Shown here piece after piece: positions 1 through 5,300 of a stretch of DNA of 9,688 bases. This DNA comes from Candidatus Binatia bacterium (GTDB taxonomy: Bacteria > Desulfobacterota_B > Binatia > UBA9968): positions 1 through 9,688 of the forward strand of contig JAICHC010000060.1 of NCBI GenBank assembly GCA_025922795.1, in the 5' to 3' direction. The notes below the pieces were generated by a model. It was not told where the DNA came from. It saw only the letters and a list, made by a program, of their open reading frames with translations, and made no database searches. The position numbers and the translations under genes are program-made. Within the stretch, counting starts at the first letter, position 1. Every line of letters starts with the position of its first letter.

Positions 1-99
1 ATAAATTCCATCAGCAGCCACCCCGTCTCCATGTGCTCCGTCATCAAACATCGTTAAGGTCACTTCCGCATCGAACATGACCCGGTACCGCATCGTCAC
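1..99 (-). CDS. Possible partial coding region in another frame (extracellular-repeat-like motif), cut by window edge
   Basis: Immediately downstream of the stop of the Lon-like gene, a different minus-strand frame stays open to the window edge. It reads VTMRYRVMFDAEVTL followed by TMFDDGAHGDGVAADGIY. The pattern of acidic-Gly-rich residues (DDGxxGDGxAxDGIY) after an alternating beta-like stretch resembles a segment I associate with secreted lamin-tail or choice-of-anchor proteins of Gram-negative bacteria, and it does not look like Lon. An ATG sits at 91-93, but there is no reason to think translation starts there, because the likeness seems to begin before it. I infer a fragment of a different gene joined at about 90-100. 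Only about 33 codons are visible, so the assignment rests on motif memory and is uncertain. Confidence 0.35.
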   Translation of the reverse strand, partial: MTMRYRVMFDAEVTLTMFDDGAHGDGVAADGIY

Positions 100-1052
100 T
101 CCCGATACGGCAAAAAAGGATCACCAAGCGGCTCACCGAGAGTCATCGGCCCCACGGGCGTCATTACCGGGCCCGGATCGCCGGCTTTAAAGCGCTGCAA
201 ATTTTTTAAAATGTGATCGCGCACCGAGTCGAGATAAGCGAGCACTTTGGGGTAGTCGCGGTACTTTTCTTTTAGATCGGCGAGCGGTATGCGCACCAGG
301 TAATCCGCCGCTCGCGTCTCCGCCGCGTCGAGCTTTTCGGCAATCTCTCGCTCGAGCTTTTTCCCTTCGCGCAAAATCGATTCGACTTTTTTCTCGAGCT
401 CGCCGCGGGTTTCATCCAGCTGCTTCTTTTCTTCCGGAGACAGCGCCAAGTATTCCGGCTCCTGCATGGGTTTACCGTCCTTGGTCGGCAACAAGATGAT
501 GCCCGAAGGAGTCATACGCAAGGAAAAATTGTTTTGGCTTGCCTCGCGCATCAGGCCTTCCATCATCTGTTGCTGCTGTTTCTGCAGGTTTTCGATCATC
601 TCCTGGCGCTGTTGAGCATACTGCTCACTCTCGAACATCTTTTTGGCTTCGCGCAACAGATTCTGAACCAGCTGATCCATATCTGAGCGCAGGACTTTGC
701 CCCAACCGCGGCGAATCCTGAGCGCCTGCGGCCGGTCCGCGTCGGCAAAGTTGTACACGTAGCACCAGTCTTCGGGGGCCGGCGAGGCGGTATCTTTAGC
801 GGCTTTTTCGGCGGTGACTTTCTTGAGAAAAGCCTTGATGATGCTGGTCTTGCCGGTACCGGTGAGCCCTGTGACGAAAATATTGAATCCCGGCTTGTTG
901 ACGCCGAGACCGAATTCGATGGCGCGAATCGCGCGCTCTTGGCCGATGAAGTCTTCCAGCGGTGTCATCTCTGCCGTGCAGGTAAACGGCAGAAAAGCAG
1001 GATCACAGCGCCAAGTGAGTTGATCGTGTGGCACTTCGAATGCGTCGGGCAT
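96..1052 (-). CDS. Truncated Lon-like (LonB/AAA_32-type) ATP-dependent protease, N-terminal part only
   Basis: The 318-residue product matches the N-terminal part of the Lon-like proteases whose ATPase domain carries a long helical insertion (AAA_32 family, normally about 800 residues with a C-terminal Ser-Lys Lon protease domain). Visible are the IGQERAIRAIEFGLG box near residues 36-50, a Walker A motif GLTGTGKT at 62-69, the family-typical WCYVYNFADADRPQALR at about 96-112, and a charged, Gln-rich coiled coil from about 120 to 260. Walker B, the sensors and the whole proteolytic domain are absent, because the frame stops right after GDPFLPYRE. In relatives, that point leads into the next conserved strand. 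The ATG at 1052 has GAGG at 1060-1063 with a 7-base spacer. It is divergent from the M48 gene. As read, the product could not be a working protease. A rearrangement, a frameshift-like break or an assembly join at about 90-100 are all possible. Confidence 0.85.
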   Translation of the reverse strand: MPDAFEVPHDQLTWRCDPAFLPFTCTAEMTPLEDFIGQERAIRAIEFGLGVNKPGFNIFVTGLTGTGKTSIIKAFLKKVTAEKAAKDTASPAPEDWCYVYNFADADRPQALRIRRGWGKVLRSDMDQLVQNLLREAKKMFESEQYAQQRQEMIENLQKQQQQMMEGLMREASQNNFSLRMTPSGIILLPTKDGKPMQEPEYLALSPEEKKQLDETRGELEKKVESILREGKKLEREIAEKLDAAETRAADYLVRIPLADLKEKYRDYPKVLAYLDSVRDHILKNLQRFKAGDPGPVMTPVGPMTLGEPLGDPFLPYRE

Positions 1053-1082
1053 CGCTTAACCTCGTGTTGTTCGATAGCGCAG

Positions 1083-1111
1083 AGGATAGGGGCTCCAACG
1101 CTACTCGTCAA
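1083..1111 (-). promoter_or_regulatory. Sigma70-like promoter for the Lon-like gene
   Basis: On the minus strand, TTGACG (plus-strand 1106-1111; five of six matches to the -35 consensus) is followed after exactly 17 bases by TATCCT (1083-1088; four of six matches to the -10). Transcription would begin near 1076. That leaves a short leader of about 24 bases containing the GAGG ribosome binding site ahead of the ATG at 1052. Position and spacing support it; it is a prediction from sequence only. Confidence 0.5.
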
Positions 1112-1132
1112 CCGTGCCGTTTAATCCCGCTA

Positions 1133-1161
1133 TTGAACGTCCGTTAGCCGCTCTCTATAAT
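1133..1161 (+). promoter_or_regulatory. Near-consensus sigma70 promoter for the M48 lipoprotein gene (leaderless start)
   Basis: TTGAAC at 1133-1138 (five of six) and a perfect TATAAT at 1156-1161 are separated by 17 bases. The usual start point, seven bases after the -10, falls on 1168, which is the A of the ATG chosen for the M48 gene. The mRNA would therefore be leaderless or almost so, in keeping with the lack of a Shine-Dalgarno sequence before that ATG. The promoter lies downstream of the GTG at 1114, which argues against that codon as the start. Confidence 0.65.
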
Positions 1162-1167
1162 CCGTCA

Positions 1168-2595
1168 ATGATACAAGTCCGTGCTGCTGATTCGTCATGG
1201 CGCGTGTTTTGCGCGCTCGTGCTGGTGGCGGCGATTGTTTTGTCGAGCTGCAGCTCAGGGTCTTCGAGTCTCCCCGCTATTCCCGCGATCAGCCCGCCAA
1301 GCGAGGATGAAGAAAGCAGAATCAGCCGTGAATTTCGCCGTGAGGCAAAGAAATATCTAAAATTCGTCAATCACCCGGAAGTGGAGCGCTACATCGATCG
1401 AATGGGGCGGCGCATTCTAGCAGCCACTGGGCCGCAGCCGTTCGACTATCGGTTCTTTGTCGTGGAGGATGATCAGCTCAATGCGTTCGCAGTTCCGGGC
1501 GGTTCGATTTACCTGTTTTCTGGTTTGATCGAGCGCGCCAAGAGCACCGATGAATTGGCCGGCGTGCTCGGTCATGAAATAGTTCACATCAAGGCGCGCC
1601 ACATGGCGCGCTCATCAGGACCGGACGCGATCTCGGTCTTGAGTCTCTTAGGCATGGTGCTGCTGGCACGCACTGGAAGCGGCGCTCAAGCGGCCGGCAT
1701 GGTCGGTCAAGCGGTAGCCGCCACTCGACAGGCGGCTTACAGTCGCCAGCTGGAAATGGAGGCGGACACGCTCGGCGCTCGTTACATGACCGCAGCCGGC
1801 TACGACCCGAAAGGCTCGATCGCGTTTCTTAAAACTCTCGATCAAGAGCGGGCGCTCAACCCGGTGGATGTTCCCGCCTACATCATGAGTCATCCAATCA
1901 CCCAAGAGCGCGTCGCCAACGCTGAGCTGGTGGTGAAATCGTTAGGTGCGAAGCCACCTCGAGGGGAAGCTCCCGAATCTCTCAAAAAGATTCAGATGAT
2001 CATCCGCATGGAGCGGCCCGGAGGCGAAATCGTTATAAAAGAATATGAAAAGCTGGTGCAGCAGGATCCGCAAAACGTCGAGATCCGGTACTTGCTCGGA
2101 TTCGCTCAACAGCGTCAAGGCCAGCTCGCCCAAGCACAAAGTAATTATGAAAAAGTGCTGCAGTTAAGGCCGGATCATGCCGCCGTGCTCCGAGACCTGG
2201 GCCGACTCTACGGCGAAATCGGCGACTTCACCGCGGCGCGCCAAGCTTTTGATCGCGCACTTGGGTTGGAACCGAACGAGCCGTTGACTTATCTTTACTT
2301 GGGCGAGATCTTGGAAAAATCTGGAGATCTTCGGAGCGCGGCGGGCGCCTTTATCAACGCCCACAACCTTGCACCCTTGTGGGACAAACCGCCCCACCGG
2401 CTGGGCATGGTTTACGGCAAACTCGACCGGCCGGGAGACGGCTACTACTATCTTGGCCGGTCATTTGCTCTTCAAGATGAAGATGACAGAGCGATCGCCG
2501 ATTACGAGCGAGCGCTCAAAATCCTCGGCGAAAAGTCACCGCGCGGCCAGTTGATCAGAGATGAGCTGACCCTTCTTAGGAGCCGGAAAAGATAG
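1168..2595 (+). CDS. M48 zinc metalloprotease lipoprotein with C-terminal TPR repeats (BepA-like)
   Basis: This 475-residue protein has the architecture of BepA/YfgC-type periplasmic proteases, which degrade or help fold outer-membrane proteins. Counting from the ATG at 1168, residues 12-27 are a hydrophobic signal segment ending in a lipobox LSSC with the lipidated Cys at 28. The peptidase domain carries HEIVH at 136-140, a candidate third zinc ligand E196 in ExEAD, and a conserved His-Pro (SHP, H242) matching the histidine that BepA uses as an inhibitory plug. From about residue 300 there are three clear TPRs and a weaker fourth, ending near 455. The length is close to that of E. coli BepA (487). 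A frame-compatible GTG at 1114 would add 18 residues before the signal peptide and lies upstream of the promoter, so ATG 1168 is preferred. A lipid anchor is a variation on soluble BepA; the membrane face and substrates are inferred. Confidence 0.9.
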   Translation: MIQVRAADSSWRVFCALVLVAAIVLSSCSSGSSSLPAIPAISPPSEDEESRISREFRREAKKYLKFVNHPEVERYIDRMGRRILAATGPQPFDYRFFVVEDDQLNAFAVPGGSIYLFSGLIERAKSTDELAGVLGHEIVHIKARHMARSSGPDAISVLSLLGMVLLARTGSGAQAAGMVGQAVAATRQAAYSRQLEMEADTLGARYMTAAGYDPKGSIAFLKTLDQERALNPVDVPAYIMSHPITQERVANAELVVKSLGAKPPRGEAPESLKKIQMIIRMERPGGEIVIKEYEKLVQQDPQNVEIRYLLGFAQQRQGQLAQAQSNYEKVLQLRPDHAAVLRDLGRLYGEIGDFTAARQAFDRALGLEPNEPLTYLYLGEILEKSGDLRSAAGAFINAHNLAPLWDKPPHRLGMVYGKLDRPGDGYYYLGRSFALQDEDDRAIADYERALKILGEKSPRGQLIRDELTLLRSRKR

Positions 2596-2596
2596 A

Positions 2597-2971
2597 TTAA
2601 GGGTGCCCGCCCATCGAGGCCAGCGACAGCATCTTGGGGCGTTCGGGCTTGATATAACGATTCTCGCGTTTGAGCAGCACTTCACGCAGATATTCCGGGT
2701 CGAATCCCAGCAAATCACAGATATTTGTGAAGGAAAAAAGCCAATCGGTGCTGGGGTCTTCGACCCATTCAATTGCGCTCAGGTACTCACTCCGGCCAGC
2801 GCTGCTGCGCGCAGCCCGATACTTCTCGAGGCAGTCGACCGCATCTTTCAGAACCGCGATCATCAGCCGTTTTTCGCCTTCGAGTTTACGCGATAAACCG
2901 GTCGAGCCATAAAACTGCGAGGGTAGAAAGATATCGGGCTCAAGAATCCTTGCCAGAAAATCATCGTACAT
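2597..2971 (-). CDS. Small conserved hypothetical protein (124 aa)
   Basis: I recognise no function, but the sequence looks like a real and conserved family. The central part (about residues 30-100) reads EGEKRLMIAVLKDAVDCLEKY, then a helix with ARSSAGRSEYLSAIEWV, then DWLFSFTNICDLLGFDPEYLRE. This matches a type of small cytosolic protein I have seen in deltaproteobacterial and NC10-like genomes, usually annotated as hypothetical. It has no signal peptide, no membrane segment and no obvious metal site; there are two Cys, at 47 and 85. Helices predominate, and the LLGFDPEYLREVLL part could form a small helical or HTH-like unit, though this is speculative. The ATG at 2971 has GAGGAG at 2983-2988 with an 11-base spacer. 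The gene converges on the M48 gene with a single base between the two stop codons. Confidence 0.8.
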   Translation of the reverse strand: MYDDFLARILEPDIFLPSQFYGSTGLSRKLEGEKRLMIAVLKDAVDCLEKYRAARSSAGRSEYLSAIEWVEDPSTDWLFSFTNICDLLGFDPEYLREVLLKRENRYIKPERPKMLSLASMGGHP

Positions 2972-3005
2972 TTGTAGGCATGCTCCTCAGTGAGTTGAAT
3001 CCGAT

Positions 3006-3034
3006 CGTATACCACAGGGTCTAGTTCGCTGCAA
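3006..3034 (-). promoter_or_regulatory. Candidate extended -10 promoter for the 124-aa gene
   Basis: On the minus strand, TTGCAG (plus-strand 3029-3034) is followed after 17 bases by TATACG (3006-3011). The bases TGG directly before the -10 give an extended -10 (TGn). Predicted initiation near 2999 leaves a leader of about 28 bases that includes the GAGGAG ribosome binding site. The -35 matches at only three positions, so confidence is moderate to low. Confidence 0.4.
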
Positions 3035-3101
3035 CAAAAAATCTTCTCTCCATAAATGCTTTGAAATATAGGGATTTAAGCTAGTAGTGCGTGGAAAATC
3101 T

Positions 3102-3147
3102 GCAGACAATCGGCGGCGTCCCAGGGTCTTAAGCTCGCGTTGTCTGC
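3102..3147. repeat. Inverted repeat, 8-bp arms, in the intergenic gap
   Basis: GCAGACAA at 3102-3109 and TTGTCTGC at 3140-3147 are perfect inverted copies separated by 30 bases. They lie in the 225-bp gap between the aldolase stop and the start of the 124-aa gene, both on the minus strand. A second small hairpin (CTGCT/AGCAG) overlaps at 3144-3160. No T-run follows on either strand, so this is not a standard terminator. It could be a 3' structure of the aldolase mRNA, a protein-binding site or chance. Confidence 0.3.
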
Positions 3148-3196
3148 TGAAGGGGAGCAGCGGAACGTTTAGGCTGACGATCCAGCCTTCGAAGGC

Positions 3197-3904
3197 TTAA
3201 ATATCATCCATGAGCCCTGCAAGCGTGGTCTTGGCGACGTTGTGGTCCCAAACCTTTTGCACAACGGAATCCTTACGCCGCTGTTTCATCACGCGTTCTG
3301 TTTCGTCGTCGTTGTACACCATGACCGCCCCCAGCAAAGAGGCCTTATAAAAGCGCGAAGCGGCTTCCTCTAGATCGATGCAGCCGGCAAATACCCACTC
3401 GATCGAGTGAGCCACAACCATCGAACCATGCCCGCGCAGCATGACCGCATCCGACGTACCGAGAACTTTTGCAACCGCGTCGCCTTGTTCAATCGTATGG
3501 ATCAGCGCCGGGTCCATATATTTTGGCAAAGGCCCCGGTCCAAAAAAGGCGCCGGGATTGGAAGATGCCGGGTAAAACGGCTTATCGACCATCGAAAGTG
3601 TGGCAACCATATGGTTATGCAAATGCGCGACGCTTTGAATATCGCTGCGCGCCTTATAAGCCCGCGCGTGCATGTTGACCTCGGACGGCGCTTTGTAGTT
3701 GCCTTCGATCAACTTACCTTCGAAATCCGTGATGACCATGTCGCTGGCCTTGACCGTCGCGCGACTCACCGGATGGGGCAGAATCACGAGGTGATCCGAA
3801 CCGGGAATGCGCGCGCTGATATGTCCACTGTAGTCGACCAACCCGGCATTGAACAGCATGCGCGACGACATGGCGAGTTTAATTTTGAGCTCTGATAAGT
3901 CCAC
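3197..3904 (-). CDS. Class II aldolase/adducin-family protein
   Basis: The 235-residue protein belongs to the zinc-dependent class II aldolase fold (FucA, AraD, RhaD and related decarboxylases), cytosolic enzymes that cleave aldol or decarboxylate small hydroxy-carbonyl substrates. Candidate metal and catalytic residues in the usual order are E75 (in APSEVNMH), H94 and H96 (in HLHNH) and H159 (in LRGHGS). The N-terminal region includes the SGHISARIPGSDHLVI and ILPHP segments expected for the phosphate or carboxylate-binding loops. An additional His (H98) follows the HxH pair. The start is GTG at 3904 and is well supported by GGAGGAG at 3914-3920 with a 9-base spacer. It is divergent from the solute-binding protein gene, and such pairs suggest that the transported compound or a derivative is the substrate. 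The sequence does not decide between aldolase, epimerase and decarboxylase. Confidence 0.87.
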   Translation of the reverse strand: MDLSELKIKLAMSSRMLFNAGLVDYSGHISARIPGSDHLVILPHPVSRATVKASDMVITDFEGKLIEGNYKAPSEVNMHARAYKARSDIQSVAHLHNHMVATLSMVDKPFYPASSNPGAFFGPGPLPKYMDPALIHTIEQGDAVAKVLGTSDAVMLRGHGSMVVAHSIEWVFAGCIDLEEAASRFYKASLLGAVMVYNDDETERVMKQRRKDSVVQKVWDHNVAKTTLAGLMDDI

Positions 3905-3971
3905 AAGACAGTACTCCTCCCTAAAGCACAGGTTTTTTTCCTATATCTTTCATCGCATCATAGTTCAAGCA

Positions 3972-4032
3972 TCAGGGTCATCCCCACACCCTGACATAAT
4001 TACGTTGCTGTTAACCCTGTCGGAATCAGGTT
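3972..4032. promoter_or_regulatory. Cluster of inverted half-sites, possible operator
   Basis: TCAGGGT (3972-3978) and ACCCTGA (3988-3994) form a perfect 7-bp inverted repeat with a 9-base centre. Further on, AACCCTG (4013-4019) and CAGGTT (4027-4032) make a second, imperfect inverted pair with the same core. Four copies of one core in 61 bases, alternating in orientation and lying between divergent genes just upstream of a promoter, look like a binding site for a dimeric regulator. No regulator gene is encoded nearby, so the cognate factor is unknown. Confidence 0.4.
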
Positions 4033-4057
4033 GCTACAACAATTGCCAGCATTTCTC

Positions 4058-4087
4058 TTGACACCTTGATTGACCCGACAATATGAT
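4058..4087 (+). promoter_or_regulatory. Sigma70-like promoter for the TctC-type binding protein
   Basis: A perfect TTGACA at 4058-4063 and TATGAT at 4082-4087 (five of six) are separated by 18 bases. Initiation near 4094 would give a leader of about 155 bases, unusually long for a simple promoter-ATG arrangement. It sits 26 bases after the half-site cluster. Confidence 0.6.
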
Positions 4088-4142
4088 CCGGGCGTACTGC
4101 GGAGGCCGCTAGCGTTGGCTGGCTTTAGACCAAAACTCGAAC

Positions 4143-4203
4143 TCGACCCAGTAAACTGGCCCATGCCTGGGCAGTCTCTGCAGTAACGACAGCCGCAGGT
4201 CGA
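4143..4203 (+). promoter_or_regulatory. Possible structured mRNA leader
   Basis: Within the predicted leader, TCGACC (4143-4148) can pair with GGTCGA (4198-4203). Inside this, GCCCA/TGGGC form a hairpin with a 4-base loop (4159-4172), and CTGC/GCAG (4178-4181 with 4195-4198) nearly stacks on the closing stem. An alternative 12-base palindrome CCAGTAAACTGG (4148-4159) would compete with the first hairpin. I recognise no known riboswitch class; stems are short and could be chance. Confidence 0.2.
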
Positions 4204-4248
4204 ATCGAACGTTCTAACGGCCTGATTTCAAGCAGTTTGGAGAGTGCT

Positions 4249-5277
4249 ATGAAACGTTTCGCGCTTCTGATGTTGTTTGCTTTGGCCTGGGTAACCGAGC
4301 TACAAGCTCAGGCTCCCTTTTATCAGGGTAAAACCGTCAAGATCATCGTCGGTAATATCTCCGGGGATGCTTATGATCTGTGGGCAAGAATCTTCGCGCA
4401 GCATATGGGCAAGTACATTCCGGGAAATCCCACGTTCATCGTGCAGAACATGCCCGGAGCCGGGGGCGTAATTGCCGCCAACTACGTTTATTCCGTAGCG
4501 AAACCCGACGGGCTGACCCTAGGAGCATTCGGCCCCTCGATGTATTTCGACCAGCTTGCCAAGCGCAAAGAAGTTCAGTTTGACTGGTCCAAGTTCACCT
4601 GGATCGGCACGCCGGAGCAAACCGAGTTTATCTTGATCATGAGGACGGACAGCCCCTACCAAACCATCGAGGATGTTCGCAAGGCCGCGCAGCCGCCCAA
4701 GTGCGGGGCCACGGGTACGAGCACTTCCGGCTATTATATGCCAAAGTTCCTGGACGAAGGGCTGGGAATCAAATTTAACATCGTGAGTGGTTATCCTGGC
4801 GGCGGCGAGATCGACCTCGGCATCGAGCGTGGCGAGCTGCACTGCCGGAATCTGACGATCAGCACCTATTTCGCGCGCGAGCCGTTTCTAACCTGGCATA
4901 AGAAAGGCTTTGTTCGACCGATCCTGCAAACCCCGAAAAAAAGAGATGCCAGGGTCGCCGACGTCCCTTCCATCTATGAGTTGATGGACCAATACCAGAC
5001 TCCCGAGGCCACCCGGCGCGTGGCGACGGTTTTGCTGGCCCCGGCGGTGTTCGGCAGGCCGATGGTGGCCACGCCGGGGGTGCCGCCGGACCGAGTGAAG
5101 ATCTTACGCGATGCGTATCACACGTCGCTCAAAGATCCCGAGCTTCTGGAAGTCTTGAAGAAGAGACGATGGATCGTGGATTCGATCAGCGGGGAGGAAC
5201 TGGCGAAGCTGGCCAAGGAGGTGATTGCCCAGCCCCCAGAGGTCATCGAGCGGATGAGGAAATTGTTAGGAAATTAG
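4249..5277 (+). CDS. TctC/Bug-family tripartite tricarboxylate transporter substrate-binding protein
   Basis: The 342-residue product is a periplasmic solute-binding protein of the Bug/TctC family, which captures small carboxylates and similar ligands for TctAB-type permeases. Residues 1-20 are a Sec signal peptide (MKRF, hydrophobic core, likely cleavage after LQA). The mature protein starts with FYQGKTVKIIVG and contains the family hallmarks IPGNPTFIVQNMPGAGG, AANYVYSVAKPDGLTLG and a late PGVPPDRVKILRDAY. Two Cys, C152 and C199, could form a disulfide. The ATG at 4249 is preferred over an in-frame TTG at 4237 because GGAG at 4239-4242 then sits 6 bases ahead of it. No TctA or TctB gene is present in the window, so it is an orphan here, as is common for this family. 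It converges on the BatA-like gene with 23 bases between stops. The ligand cannot be read from sequence. Confidence 0.9.
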   Translation: MKRFALLMLFALAWVTELQAQAPFYQGKTVKIIVGNISGDAYDLWARIFAQHMGKYIPGNPTFIVQNMPGAGGVIAANYVYSVAKPDGLTLGAFGPSMYFDQLAKRKEVQFDWSKFTWIGTPEQTEFILIMRTDSPYQTIEDVRKAAQPPKCGATGTSTSGYYMPKFLDEGLGIKFNIVSGYPGGGEIDLGIERGELHCRNLTISTYFAREPFLTWHKKGFVRPILQTPKKRDARVADVPSIYELMDQYQTPEATRRVATVLLAPAVFGRPMVATPGVPPDRVKILRDAYHTSLKDPELLEVLKKRRWIVDSISGEELAKLAKEVIAQPPEVIERMRKLLGN

Positions 5278-5300
5278 CACATGGCAAATTTCACGCAATC

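Larger units (their letters stand above)
3905..4248. other. Divergent regulatory region between the aldolase and binding-protein genes
   Basis: This 344-base gap holds, in order, the aldolase ribosome binding site (3914-3920), a group of inverted CAGGG/CCCTG half-sites (3972-4032), a strong plus-strand promoter (4058-4087) and a leader of about 155 bases before the binding-protein ATG. For the aldolase direction only a weak candidate is visible (CCGACA at 4018-4023, 16 bases, AATTAT at 3996-4001), overlapping the half-sites. I see no convincing protein-coding ORF here. Confidence 0.5.

Noticed and set aside
1114..1167. Extended N-terminus of the M48 protein from the GTG at 1114
   Set aside because: The region contains the -35 and -10 of the gene's own promoter, and the extension would put an unusual 18 residues before the lipoprotein signal.
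3184..3197. Perfect palindrome AGCCTTCGAAGGCT at the aldolase stop codon, possible terminator
   Set aside because: No T-run follows on the minus strand, and the stem is short once a loop is allowed, so it does not meet the pattern of an intrinsic terminator.
3407..3895. Plus-strand ORF of 162 codons opposite the aldolase gene
   Set aside because: It mirrors the aldolase coding frame, has a low-plausibility composition rich in His and Arg, and no family signature.
4163..4186. Seven-codon upstream ORF (MPGQSLQ) in the binding-protein leader
   Set aside because: There is no ribosome binding site before its ATG, it has no regulatory codon run, and such short ORFs arise often by chance.
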